From contig NC_052131.2 in assembly GCF_016086655.4 (NCBI RefSeq), positions 40,115,705 to 40,179,704 on the forward strand: DNA of 64,000 nucleotides, in the 5' to 3' direction. The DNA is from Lepeophtheirus salmonis (Eukaryota > Arthropoda > Copepoda > Siphonostomatoida > Caligidae). Positions 13,150-24,529 of the stretch are shown here, piece by piece (position 1 is the first letter of the stretch; the number at the start of each line of letters is the position of its first letter). The position numbers and the translations under genes are program-made. The notes under the pieces were generated by a model. It was not told the DNA's origin. It saw nothing but the letters and a program-made list of their open reading frames with translations, and did no database searches.

Positions 13150-13260
13150 TACTCTTAAATGACGGTTAGTTGAATAGCTGAAAATTATACCAATTGATTT
13201 TAGGCCTTTTTTTAATTTCTCTTTTTGTAGGAAAGTATGCAAGACACAATAAAAATATCA
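13150..13260 (+). repeat. Dispersed repeat family R1, partial copy
   Basis: Matches the 3' part of a repeat found at least twelve times in the window: CCAATTGATTTTAGGCC, then a pyrimidine-rich stretch ending TTTCTCTTTTTGTAGGAAAG, then GCAAGACACAATAAAAATA. Family members are compared at 41.5 kb, where a full copy lies. Confidence 0.65.
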
Positions 13261-13609
13261 ATAAATCCTATGAACTCGTTTTTTTTAACTAATTAACAGG
13301 TGAATTGGCCAAATATTGTATTGTAATTTGAGGTATTTTTCATCCAACTTTTATGAAGGAAAGGTTGAGAGATTCAATAAATATTGATACGTTCTCATTA
13401 ATTTAAATTTAATTTTAAAACTAGCTAAATTAAAGAAAAAAATAGCTTTAAAAATCACATTTATAACTCTACTGAAGACTTTTTTGCCGTTTCTGGGGTT
13501 TTATATGAACTCATGAAATATCAAGTTTTTTTGTGAGATAGTCCATGTTGAAAATTGAATGAAAATAAAGTCAACGTTTAATTACAGATAGTATCTGTCA
13601 TTGCTGGGA

Positions 13610-13770
13610 GTATTAGGGGTTGACAGACAGACACACTTTACTTTATTACAACAGAAGATAACTCCCCAACAAATCATCAGTATTATTATTCCTTTTTCAT
13701 GAGCACTCACACATAGTTACTCAATACTTTGACGTTTTTCTCTTCACGAAGGAAAGAATAATGATAACAG
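13610..13770 (-). repeat. Dispersed repeat family R2 copy
   Basis: Read on the minus strand it contains ACTGATGATTTGTTGGGG followed by AGTTATCTTCTG. This resembles the plus-strand copy near 49.1-49.2 kb (ACTGACGATTTGGTGGGG then AGTTATCATC). Upstream both share a CTTGAGAAG/CTTCGTGAAG-type segment and a TTGAGTAACTATG-like piece. It is part of a mosaic family also seen at 15.8, 18.9, 25.6 and 30.5 kb. Confidence 0.55.
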
Positions 13771-14009
13771 CTAGAGAAAATAAGACAACAAATACAAAAC
13801 TCTCACAATAAAAAATGCTTAGGATTTACAACCCTTAATATATGTTGTCTCCTTTTTTAATTCAATATGACGGGCTGAACAATAGCTACACACGCTCGTT
13901 ACTACATTGTTATTTCGTTCATCAAATAGAAAACTAAAAATTGAGTTACCCTGTAACATCAAGACAAACTTTACTTTATTAATAAAGGACGGCTGGGTAA
14001 AACAAAAAT

Positions 14010-14170
14010 ATACAATCTATTTTGTTGCCAGCTATCGATGCTTCTGGTTCTTTTCTTCTAATAATTGTATTTCATAGTTGAGAAGAATGATCTAACTACT
14101 AACGTTTATGGGGCTTATTTTTTTTTTTTTTTTTTTGAGGAAAGGTTACGTGGTGCAAAAAGAGGTGATA
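14010..14170 (+). repeat. Dispersed repeat family R1, rearranged copy
   Basis: Begins with the R1 5' motif TTTTGTTGCCAGCTATCGAT and ends with a long T run and GAGGAAAGGTTACGTGG, the R1 3' motif. The middle is diverged. Confidence 0.6.
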
Positions 14171-14177
14171 AATATGA

Positions 14178-14312
14178 ACTCCTTTTTTCTTTTCTTTATC
14201 AGTATAACGCGCACGCCCTTTTCAACATTTTTATTTGTTCTAAGTTCTAAGAAATAACAATGTTCCCTTGAGCGTGCGCGTCATATTAAAAAAGAAAAAA
14301 GAAAAAGAAGTA
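14178..14312. repeat. 135-bp imperfect inverted repeat (hairpin)
   Basis: Left arm 14,178-14,244 and right arm 14,245-14,312 are near reverse complements with almost no loop. Core pairings are AACGCGCACGC with GCGTGCGCGT, AACATTTTTATT with AATAACAATGTT, and TTCTAAG with itself across the centre. The C+G-rich core stands out from the AT-rich surroundings. It could be a foldback MITE or a transcribable hairpin; the sequence alone does not decide. Confidence 0.7.
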
Positions 14313-14620
14313 CAACTATATTCATATTTTTTTTTTTATAAAACGCGCTAAGCAATATTGTTAATTTATAGATAAAGTATTTATGTAGGTATGATAACAA
14401 AGTAGAGGGCGACACCGATCATCTTTTCACAAGGGAGTTATGTAGCTCCAACATATGATTTGTTTTCAAACCAGTTCTTCAACGAATGTTTGATTATTGA
14501 ATGATTAAACATTGTTTGATTTGAATACTGTTTTTGGCAAAGTTTCGCAAAAGTGTATTATATTTATTTAGTTTAACGTTTACATAAAGATCCTAAATTC
14601 CTAATTTCAACATACTTTAT

Positions 14621-14845
14621 ATGTACTATATATCATGTCGATTAAGAGTTTCAAAGAATGGTACTATAAATTATTTAGAAAAGATGGATACTCCACATAG
14701 AGAAGACATCATAACAAAAAGGGTAAAATTTGCAAGACATTTTAGAAAAAAAAAAAAAATCTACCATGAGGATGAATGTAATGAACTACTGAAGAGAAAG
14801 ATGTTGAAGGAAATATACAAGGAAGATAGTTTAAGGAAAAAATAG
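14621..14845 (+). pseudogene. Unidentified lysine-rich reading frame, 5' part of a frameshifted block
   Basis: A 74-codon frame opens with ATG and is strongly lysine- and glutamate-rich in its second half (KRVKFARHFRKKKK, then NELLKRKMLKEIYKEDS), which suggests a charged helical region. It ends in an A run (AGG AAA AAA TAG), and the coding-like signal resumes one base back in the next frame. No family recognised. The first 20 codons look random, so the true start may be the ATG at 14,684. Confidence 0.4.
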
Positions 14846-15156
14846 AACAAAAATTAAAAAAGGTTGATTTAAAAACAGCATTTAATTATGTTAAAAATAT
14901 CGAAGATTGGACTAAAAATGAGGTTTTAGATATTTTAAAAGGAAAAGTTATAGAAAAAAATGCATGCTATTTATGGCTTATAGATTTAAAACTTGAAACC
15001 TTTAATGACAAAGTGGAATATTTTAATTTAGATAAAATATGTTCTAATATTTCATATCGGTCTCAAACCGAAAATTACGACACCACAGAAGAAAGTGAAT
15101 TGTCAGTGTTTGCTTTAGGAGCTGATTTTTTAGTTAAAGATTTAATTTTTTTTTGA
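14830..15156 (+). pseudogene. Unidentified reading frame, 3' part of the frameshifted block
   Basis: An open frame of about 108 codons with no ATG near its start overlaps the end of the preceding frame. Its composition is protein-like: VDLKTAFNYVKNIEDWTK, ACYLWLIDLKLETFND, and an acidic segment NYDTTEESELSVFALGADF near the end. The two frames are related by -1 at the A6 run just before the TAG at 14,843. Either one base was lost or gained, or a ribosomal slip is used. I do not recognise the protein. Strong A/T use at third positions matches the region and gives no sign of recent arrival. Confidence 0.4.
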
Positions 15157-16130
15157 TTAACATATTCTTATAATATTTTTATTAGTATAATTTGTAGAAT
15201 GTATATAAATATTTAATAGTTATGCAATGAATTAGTCTTTACTTCTTGAAATAGAGATTATTACTTAATTAATAATGATTAAACTACACAAATAATATAT
15301 ATTAATATAGATTTCTAATTTTTTTTGGGTGCTTTCATTAAGTTTATTAATAAGTATACGTCATGTTTATTATGATTTGTGACGTCATTTTCAAATTTGC
15401 AGTGCCAACTAGTGTTCCAATAGATGAAATATACACAAGTTGATCATAAACAAAGGGAGAAACAAAAAAACAAATAAACAAGAAAAGGTTTTAATATTTT
15501 GCAACAAAAAATTGCTATTAATCGCTATATATCCAACCAATTAAGATAATTTTGTTGCCATTGCAATATGCAGATAAAATTACGTAATCGATATTATATA
15601 AAAAATACAAAAATATGCTATTTTTATTTTTTGTTTATATACCTAATTGATGCATTTGTAAAATACACTAAAAAAGGATGCCTTTCCAAATATCCAGACA
15701 CATCTTTGCTTTATTAATATTCTATCGAGAGTAACAGGCATTTATCAGAGTTATAAGGCGTTGAGGAACAGACAAAATTTGCTTTAATAATATATATTTG
15801 CTTTATTAATATAGTAGATTATTCTTCAAGAAAACATGAGTGTTACGCAGTGTTTATCGTATGCATATTCATACTTAATTACTCAATACTTAAATGTTCT
15901 CTCCTCAAGAATGAAATAATAATGATAGCAGACTTTGAGCAATAAAAACATGGTTCGGGTTGCCAACAATACACAACTCGCATGCTAAAAAATGCTTAGT
16001 ATTGTTAACAATATATATATTGTATATATGTATTTAATATAATTTTCATTTCTTTTTTTTATATGAGAGAATGAACGTTAACATGTTCATTGCTTGACCT
16101 AATCCGAAGTAACATTAATTGATTTTTATT
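15157..16130. other. AT-rich stretch with a fragment of repeat family R2
   Basis: No gene seen. Around 15,820-15,930 (minus sense) lies a diverged R2-like segment with TACTTAATTACTCAATACT and CTCCTCAAGAATGAAATAAT, similar to 13,690-13,760. TTTGCTTTATTAATAT appears twice near 15,707 and 15,798, resembling repeat ends elsewhere in the window. Confidence 0.45.
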
Positions 16131-16132
16131 TT

Positions 16133-17475
16133 ATACTAGCAAAGGGTTACCCAGCGTTACTCGGGCCAAGGAGGGAGTGGGAAATCACATTGTGAAGTAG
16201 AATTTATTGCCATTGTAAAGTGGAATACAACTCTCAAGATATTTTTCGTACGTACAATAGCAAATTTTTTTTTGGAGAATGGTGTGGTCGAACAAATAAC
16301 CCTCGATAACTTGTTAATTTTTGCAAATATTGCAAAAAAATTGTAATGAAATGTTTCGGAAATTAAAAATATTATATTGCATTTAATTTGTTAAGGTTTA
16401 TAATTTTTTGTCCAAAATGCAATGTTTTGTGGCGTTTAGTCTTAAAAATTGAAAATTACCGTTTAATAAATTAAACAAAAATACATTTTAAAAGAATCTT
16501 CAGAAAATGACCGATATTTCAATTAAATATCATTTTTTATGTGTCAGATATATATGTAAACAAATCTCCAGACAATTTTTTACAAACTTTATTTTATCTA
16601 AGAATCCCATTATTCCATTGAAAATACTTTTTTTTGCACACGAAAAAAGACGAAATTGTAAATGTCACCGATTTCTTTTTTTGCCCATAACTTATTAATT
16701 TGGAATAAATTAAGCAAAAGTCCTTTGTAAAATATTTGTTTTTTGAGATGTCAGTCACTTTTTGATTTATAACTTAACATTCTATCTAGTCTCTTTGAAC
16801 TTAAAAAAACAATCTTTGTGTTTTGGGTATAGAATAAACCCACCTTATATGACCGACCCCAAAATCAGCACCCCTGTCTTAGCCTGACCAAAAGAGTTCC
16901 AACGAGGCAACCATGAAAAGTTTCAGCCTCTGAGGCCTAACAGTGTCGACACCCATAAAAGAAACACACATGCATAAGTTCTATAAAATTAGGTTAGGGA
17001 AAAAGCAATTTCGTTCCTTTTTTAAAATTAAGTATGTCTTATTCATTATTGGTCAGATCGGATCATATGATAAAGCGTTGTAAAGGTGTGAGTCAATACC
17101 ACCCAACGCTTTTAAACAGTATTGCGCTGGGCTGGTTCAGTTTTCAATTAACCTGAGTATGGAGGTCTCAAAGGAAGAAATTGGCCATACTTTACGTTTT
17201 TAGTGGATGAAAGCCGATACACTTTCGGTTCGTGTTGCACAGCAGTGGTTCGAGCGATTTTTATCCCACTCAATTCTGCCTCTACTCTGAACAAAACAAT
17301 ACAATATATATCTACTTCGCTTTTCTTTTTTATATGAGAAGCATGCTCGATGGAATTTTCATTTCTTAGATCAAGTAACGACGCAGTTCTAAGATACACT
17401 CAAAAATGACTTCACGGAAAACATACACATAAACATTCAAATGTACAGACCAACCTCCCTTTGTTAATATAGATA
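16133..17475 (+). mobile_element. Decayed retroelement-like repeat, interrupted by a mariner fragment
   Basis: The left boundary is marked by ACTAGCAAAGGGTTACCCAG followed by CGTTACTCGGGCC. A terminal signature of this ACTAGC...ACCC.GCGTT..TCGGG kind is one I associate with abundant invertebrate retroelements, but I cannot name the family with certainty. The right boundary TTTGTTAATATAGATAATA is the matching kind of AT-rich tail. The interior has no intact frame. A mariner head (16,989-17,290) lies inside it. Confidence 0.4.
16989..17290 (+). pseudogene. Mariner transposase head (mellifera/capitata type), degenerate
   Basis: TTAGGTTAGGGAAAAAGCAA at 16,989 resembles the TTGGGTTGGCAACTAAGTAA terminal repeat I recall for that mariner subfamily. 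After a typical leader containing TTTCAATTAACCTGAG, an ATG at 17,159 starts a transposase N-terminus: MEVSKEEIGHTLRF, a stop codon, then SVRVAQQWFERFLS, the end of the first helix-turn-helix. The rest of the transposase, including the catalytic domain, and the right terminus are absent. Confidence 0.7.
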
Positions 17476-20411
17476 ATAAGACTAAAATCAAAGTTTAACA
17501 AGACAAGATTCAAAATATATTTAATCGAACCAGCGTCAAAATGAATTCCACCCTCCAAAGCCAGATTTAGTTATAAACAATCAAACACGACATTGTCCGG
17601 TTCCCGTGTTCTATATAAATAACTGTGTTTATTTCAAGTAAGAACAAGTATATGTTTAGGTTAAGTTAATCTCATGCTAATTTTTTGAATTTTTTATCGG
17701 TATGGACTGAAAAATCAAACTTAACTCTTAAATGTTTTTTTTTGCTCATATGCCAAAACCCCCTTTTTATATAATATTAAAGAAAAATGTAACAATGGCA
17801 ACTTTTTTACATCTGAAATAACCCTATTGGTGATTGTGAACACATATTAGTATGATTTTGCACCTAAAGGCACGCTAAGCTATTAATTATTAATTGGAAA
17901 AAAACAATCCAAAAATCTTTTTCTTTTAGAGGAACCGGGACCAGGTCTCAATACTAGTATTTACTCTCTACATATTGACATTTATGTAAATAATACATTT
18001 TTAGTTCTTCTTTGTACTCAGTGAAGTATTTTTTGTTTTGATTTCGGCAATCATAATCTAGTTAGAGGCTTAGATACCTACCTATTTGAAAGATAATATT
18101 TTTGTATCTCATCAAAATTTATAAAAAAACTTTCACAACCCAAATTGGCGTTATTGATACACTTAGTGCTTACTTTTGAGATTTTTTATTTCTAAAGGGT
18201 TCAAGTAGCTTGAAATATTTTTTCAAATTTTTTGTTTGAATAAATCTATAATTAAATATAAAAAAACTCGAAGCAAATTTTTAATTTAATGTGCATAAAC
18301 ACCTCAATATTTCATAAACATGTTTAGGATCAATTTGGGCTTTATATTCAAATTTCTGATTGGGATCGAAATACCCAGAAACAGATGTAGGAACCAAGAC
18401 TCAACTTGAACTTGTAGCATAATAACTTTTTCAGACCTCTGCCTAGAAATAATTGTTACTAGTTTAATGTATCATTTGCTTATTGAGAATTTATTTGCCT
18501 TTCTAATAGAAGCTATTATATTATTTTTTTAGCCTTCAATTGCAATGTCCGAAAGATTAATCAAAATAATTTAAAAATATAAATTAAAAATAGTTAATTA
18601 TTGGAGAAAATAAATCTAATCTAGACTCATTCTTTAAAAAAAATCATCCTAACTTGCTTTTGTTGTGATGTAAGTTGTAACACATATAAAATATAAATAA
18701 ATACCAATGCTTATATTTGAAAAAAATATAAGCATCGGAAGACTGCGATACTTTTTGTAGCTACAACCTGAACAGTTTTATTTTGTAAATTTTCCAAAGC
18801 TGTTATCATAATTACTTTATTCATGAAGAGTGAACATATAAGTTTAAAGTAATGACGAGTTCTTGAAAGACAAAGCGTACCACTGAGGATTTGGTGCAGA
18901 GTAAAAAGTGTAAGTCCTTGTTGGACAAGAAGTAGAATTAGGGATCGACATCGTAGTAATTCCTGCCGACATCATTGGCAGATACTACTCCCATACATAC
19001 TTCAAATTGTTAGGGTGAGCAGGTTAACACCGGCAAGTAACATTATTATCAACTATATCAATGCTCCTGAAGATGAAGCAGAGATGGCTTTTCTCAACTA
19101 CTACCCTCCATTAGAGTGTTAGTCCTCAACTGATAAGTTTATATTTTTATTAATTAATTATTATGTTATTAATCTTACTGAAAAATACGCAAACCACACT
19201 TCAAAATTGCTACAATGTACAGTAATTATTACCGGAAAAATATATAGATAATTCTATTGAAAAAACCATATTTCAGTCAAATAAAGTCTAAATATCTAAA
19301 TAAAGAGTCTAGACAGGAATGGACAACATACAGCCTTTTTTTCAAAAAAGATCAAGAAAAAAAGACCTAAAATTATATGATAATTAAACAATTCTTACCT
19401 ACTGCAGGACTATTCTTTATTCAATACACGTCGTGATTTTCATTTTATCTTGCATTTTTTATGTAAAAAGAAACAAAAAAAAAAGAAGAAGATCTAAAGT
19501 CAGTAGTGAATAATTCCTAATTATAGAATCATTGTTGAATAATTGAAGGGAATTATTCACAGCTTGTTAACAAGAGGAAATTCGAAATTTACTGTAAATA
19601 CAGAAATGACAATTAAAACTATCATCGAACCTCAGTTTCGGCTTTAAAGCTTTTTTGGATGGTAAGTTGTGATATAGGATTTAATCTTTAGTTTTAGTAA
19701 TGATATAAAGCAAAGATATTAGCTTCAAAATAAGGTAATTGATAATTTATGTTTCAAATACTGGAATTTTTTCTATCAGTTGTTAATAAAATTTAATTTT
19801 CATCTATATAGTTATTTTACCTCAAAATATATCTCGGACTCGTAATTATACCCTTAAAACTTGATAAAAAAATGCTCAAAAGGCCAAACCTATTTTTGTT
19901 GAAGGTTTTTAAGGTCATTTTCCATGAATAGTGTCGCCATCTTGCGGATAAGAGATTAGAACAAGATATATAACATAAATTATAGTCTTATTTAGTAGCT
20001 TGCTTACTTCTTTGTTTATTACTATATTTAATGGGGACACAATTTTTGTATGAAAAAAAATTTCTTGATTTTTGTTCAATTTTACTTTTATGTTGACGGG
20101 CCAAATATTTTTCTGCTATTGATCTGCATTTACTTGCCTAATTACGTTGCACAAAGCAATCAATACCTCAACCATTAAGCATATTCGATAATAATAATTA
20201 TTAAAGACTTAAGTATTATTTATATAATGTTTTAACAAAAAAATCCTTTATAAATTACATTGAAATCAAATTGCATGTCGCTAATTGAACCAATTTTATG
20301 TACAATGTACATTAAACAAATCTGTTTTAACATGAAAGTTAGTTTGTAAGGTCATTGCCAAGGTAAAAACACAGAAATGCCTCTTCATTTAGGAAATATA
20401 CAATATTAATA
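17476..20411. other. Gene-poor AT-rich stretch
   Basis: No coding region recognised. It contains one R3 repeat copy (18,893-19,000, listed separately). The rest is simple AT-rich DNA. Confidence 0.5.
18893..19000 (+). repeat. Dispersed repeat family R3, copy 1
   Basis: Contains GTGTAAGTCCTTGTTGGAC, then GTAGAATTAGGGATCGACAT, then AGTAATTCCTGCC and a TCATTGGCAGATACTACTCC-like end. Three other copies (25,528-25,625 minus, 27,140-27,225 plus, 30,411-30,503 minus) share the same order of motifs. Confidence 0.75.
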
Positions 20412-20846
20412 TACAGTCCAACCTACCTATATTATGCAGCCAGGCAAGTAAACCTGAACAAGTGACCGTTAAGTACAGGTTAACTAGGTTTGGTATTTTG
20501 AAGTAATTCAAAATTTGAAAAAAGTGGATTAAATTTAAATCTGGGCAGTAACAGGGTAAAACTCATTTTTCATTAAAAATGTGAGGAAGAATATTATTTT
20601 TATGCATTCATAAATATTATAATTATTAACTTGTTCACTCCTTCTTTGTTTGTACTCAACTGTCGATGTAAGTTTAAACAAGGGACTATTAAAAGCAGGT
20701 TTATCTATGAAAAAATATGATAGATATGTAATTATTTGTGTGACCGCTGGTCAGGGATTGCAGGTACGTGGTTAATCCAGTTGTTTTATTTACTAAAACT
20801 CCTGCCTGGCAACTGGATATAACTGCTTAGACCAGGTTTGATTGTA
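20412..20846. mobile_element. Pogo/Tigger-like MITE, about 431 bp, with TA duplications
   Basis: Left terminus CAGTCCAACCTACCTATATT at 20,414 and right terminus (reverse complement) CAATCAAACCTGGTC form imperfect inverted repeats. Both ends are flanked by TA (20,412-20,413 and 20,845-20,846), as expected for Tc1/mariner-superfamily insertion. A further pair of related segments, GCAGCCAGGCAAG on the left and AGTTGCCAGGCAGG on the right complement, extends the inverted repeat inward. The CAGT..AACCT start resembles pogo/Tigger termini. It has no coding capacity. Confidence 0.7.
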
Positions 20847-22330
20847 TTCTATGATATATCGAATACTTGCATTTGCATTAGTAAAAATTAATTGCATTCT
20901 AGAAAAACTGCAATCCGACACTTGACTCACTGATTACGAATCTTCGATCATTTTTGATTTGAATTTTTTAAATGCATTTAACAGGCATTACCTGTTTAAG
21001 AAAATGAAGACTACGTGATCAATTTCTGTCCAAATTTAGTTGGCTATTATTAAAAAAATCCCCCGTGAGGGACAACAGAAGACGTCAATCTATCTTTTTT
21101 TAAAGTGACTTCTGCAGCGTTCTTCCCTATGCAAAATTCACTTTGTGTGTTCAATTAAAAAGGAGTTAGTTATAGAGTAATTCACTAATAATTTCAGCAC
21201 TCCTGGTGGATAAAAAAGTAATCTTGTAGCCAAATATGATTTAGATAAAAAATTGAGAATATGGTCGTCGTTTCACAACTTAGTTTTAGTTTTGATCTTG
21301 CCGTAAAAGATGTATTTGGAGAACAATAAAAAGGGAGGGTAGAAATGGATGTTTTTGAAAGATTTTTTTACAAGCGCTCAAAACTAAACTAAAAGCATGA
21401 ATGGCACTCATTTGTTGCTCAATTTCTTAGCCTGGAATTTTTGCAGTTTTTTTAATTTTTAAGTTTTGAGCCAACTTTGTAGTAAGAACTTAATTCACCT
21501 GAAAAAAAACTTATTTTTTGGTAAAATTTAGTACTGATTTCAGAAATGTGTTTATAAAAATTATTTTATGAAAATAATTTATTCAAAATTAAATGGGGAG
21601 TTAAGTTGATTTTTTTTTGTTCGGGGATGAATAAGGATCAAAATATAATTACAGATTCGTGATAAACGCGTCAAGTAGTAGAATAATATATATAATTAGA
21701 TATGGAACCAAAGGACAAAGGGCTGCATTGTTTTTACATACATAAGGTACCTATTCAACCAATCATCTAAGGACTCCTTAGTATGACGTAATACAATTCT
21801 TCGGAATATCTATTATATTTCCTTTAAGAAACAGGTATCTAAGTAATTAATCGCTTGAGTATAATCCCTTTTTTTACTTTTACGGAATCGGAGCATGACA
21901 AGAATTTAGGATTTTTTGGTTCATGGATCATAATTTGTGGCACACTTTTTCATTATGAACAGTAATGCTATAATTTATTTTTCTCATTAATTTAAGAGGC
22001 CACCTATTCAAATTTTTAATTAATATGGAAAAATGTTTGATGCTTATTCGATCATTTACCTGCAAATGCAATTTCATGTGCTTAATAGTCCCCAAATCAT
22101 TATTTAATGTAATTCTTTTAACATAATGAATTAATTATTAATGGCATTACATTTATAAATCTTATACCTTTTTGCTTGCCACACATAAAAAAGGAAAAAT
22201 ATAATATATTTTCCATTGGTAGTTCAGCAAAATTTGTATTTGAAATATAATCACTGCAAGATCCAAAAAAGAAAAAAAAGGCCAAAATCATTTGGTATAG
22301 CTTCATTATATTTGTCAAGATTTTGATGAA
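20847..22330. other. AT-rich stretch without a recognised gene
   Basis: No convincing coding frame. A short palindrome CTAAGGACTCCTTAG lies at about 21,767-21,781. Nothing else distinctive seen. Confidence 0.45.
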
Positions 22331-23010
22331 TTAAAGCCATCATCGGTGATCGAGAGGTCATGAGCTCGAACCAGGAACGAATAAGATCAATAAATTTTGC
22401 CATTAATAAGATTGACCCATCATACTCCTGGATTGTCGAATATCACAGGCCCGCACTTGTTGCATGGAAAAAAAAAGTCATTGCATCAGCAATATTCATT
22501 TTTGAAAATTGGGTTTATGAAACTTTCAGAATGCTTTGGAACAATTTTCAATTCCTGAACTTTTTCTAACTCTACCAGTTTTTGAAGATGTTTTACAGAA
22601 AAAATATGGTTTGATAAATGTCTTTCTTCCCCAAAAAATGATAGCAAAATAATTTCAATATTGTTTAATAAAGATGTTGGTAGATTTTTTTAGAAGATGA
22701 GGAACATCATAAAGAAAGTATGAATTTTCTTTCGGATTTGCAGTATGCGGGACGAAGTTGAAAATTTCATTTTTTCTTCCAAATTTAACCTCCTAACAAC
22801 GGAACATTGCCTGGTTTGATGGGCCCATATCTGTGGTAATTGATCTTACCAATTTCAGAAGCTCTTATGACGACATCCTTTGTAATTTTTCCCAGTACAG
22901 ACAGACCCATTAACTGAATCTGGAGTAAAGAAATAACCAACAACTTGCTTCCATCTACTTGCAATTCCAGCGAGCACGATGACAAGAATATGTGTCACAT
23001 AATATCTTCA
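22330..23010 (-). pseudogene. P-element/THAP9-type transposase relic (catalytic core part)
   Basis: Read on the minus strand, several frames carry transposase segments in the correct order. They are LAGIASRWKQVVGYFFTPDS (near 22,960), then TTDMGPSNQAMF, then HTANPKENSYFLYDVPHLLK (near 22,700), then HLQKLVELEK, then KMNIADAMTFFFHATSAG and FIDLIRSWFELMTSRSP (near 22,370). The WKQ..GY.FT, T.DMG.SN and DVPHLLKN motifs are typical of P-element-like transposases as I know the family. At least three frameshifts and several stops break it. No THAP domain and no terminal repeats were seen here. Confidence 0.8.
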
Positions 23011-23718
23011 GTGAGGATAAAGGAAATCATTGATCAAGGAGAGATAATATCCTGACGGACCACACGCAAATTTGAAAAGTGTAATAAACCATTAAAAATT
23101 CATAAGAATGGGCATAGTTTCAAAATAAGGTATAAAAGAATCGTAAATTTATTCATTCTATTTATTTGTTTACCTTGATTTTAGTGCTTTTTTAACTGTT
23201 GGACTTGAACAATTGATTCTAGAGTTCTTTCCTTTCTTGTACAAACATGTTAATTAAAATAAGAACCCTTCAATATAGGTTTTGTGACAAAACTGAGCCT
23301 AAAACAATAAATATGATAAAAATAATGTTCTACTGTATAATTTACAGATACCACCTTTTTCGATATATTTTTACGGCTTCTTTTAGTTGACATTATTGAA
23401 GTCTTTTTCCTGGCAAGTTTCGCTTGAAGATGCTGGAGTTTCAGAAAAACTTTTTAGTCAAAGTTAATCTATTATTACAATACACTAAACCATACGTTAC
23501 CATTATGAAAAATATATTTTAATTAATATGTATTGCCTAATTAAAACAAAAATAATTAAATTAAACTCACAATATAGTACACAAATTGAATTCAAAACCT
23601 TTAAAATTGTCCTGATGGCAGCTGATAATTTTAAGCCAATCAGCAACGAGAAGAAAAAAACATGCTCTTCTTTTACTGATCGTCTCCTCTTTCCCTTGAG
23701 TCCTTTAGGTTATACCAA
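23011..23718. other. AT-rich spacer between two transposon relics
   Basis: No gene seen. It may hold the diverged flank of the P-type relic. An apparent reading frame running from 23,528 into the next element is a by-product of the minisatellite that starts at 23,728. Confidence 0.45.
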
Positions 23719-23734
23719 AGAAAATATGGTGGGT

Positions 23735-23890
23735 GGACAAAACGTCGACTGTCAAAACGTCGACCGTCAAAACATCGAATTGGCAAAACGTAGAATAGAC
23801 TAAACGCCGAATAGACAAAACGTCGACCAGACAAAACATCGACTAACCGAAGGTAGACTGACAGAAGGTCGACTGTCAGAAGGTTGACCG
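23735..23890 (+). repeat. Left terminal minisatellite of the MULE element
   Basis: About ten units of 13-19 bp built on AAAACGTCGACYGTC, with drift to ACATCGAATTGGC, AACGCCGAATAGAC and AAGGTCGACTGTCAG. The right end carries the same unit in reverse orientation. Confidence 0.85.
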
Positions 23891-24039
23891 TAGAATATAA
23901 AATAAAGGCTACTCCAAGTGGTGTTGCGATATATTACATTCAGACATTTCCCACCTGAAACATAACCCAGTAGCACAATTCCTATATAATCTACCAGTAA
24001 GGGCCCCTCCCAATCCGCCTCAGTCCTTTTTCAATAACG

Positions 24040-24529
24040 GTTGATTTTGATAGAGCTGTGATTAACCAAATTAAGAGAGTTTTCCCTGAAATTAAAATTT
24101 TCGAGTGTTTTTTTCCATTTTGGTGAATGTTTATGGCGAAATATTTAAAGGCTTGGTCTTCAGGAATGGTATAAGAATGAAGAATGTCAATTGATTATCA
24201 AGTATTTGTATACCCTAGCTTTTCTTCCTCCTGGCGAAGTGAACAACACATTTACCAGATGCATGTGCACACTCGACGAGGAAAATGATGAATTGCTGGG
24301 TGATTTCTTGCAATATTTTGAATTCACATGGATCGGCATCATTCAAAGGAGAAAAATACAAAAACCTGCATTTGAAATCGATCTGTGGAATTTATTCGAA
24401 CGAATGAAAAATGATTTACCAAGAACGAATAATTCAGTTAAGGTATGGCATAATACTTTTCATACATACATGTGTTTGCAAGTGAATCATCCTACAAAAG
24501 TAAAAACTGTTAAAGGAACTAATCCTTGA
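24040..24529 (+). pseudogene. MULE transposase C-terminal fragment
   Basis: Starts VDFDRAVINQIKRVFPEIKI then ECFF, which resembles the D-containing block followed by a CFFHF-like motif in MULE transposases. After a frameshift near 24,110-24,150 it continues LGLQEWYKNEECQLIIKYLY, TLAFLPPGEV, and then, towards 24,430, FEIDLWNLFERMKNDLPRTN followed by NSVKVWHNTF. The DLPRTNN..E.WH block is characteristic of FLYWCH-associated/Phantom MULE proteins. The catalytic histidine side is damaged (CFFPFW). The last 112 codons (24,191-24,529) form one open frame, ending just after this block. The N-terminal part and any zinc finger are missing. Confidence 0.82.

Noticed and set aside
23528..23803. Open frame encoding repeated QNVDRQNVD-like residues
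   Set aside because: The apparent protein repeat is just the MULE terminal minisatellite read in one frame, and the frame crosses the element boundary at 23,728.
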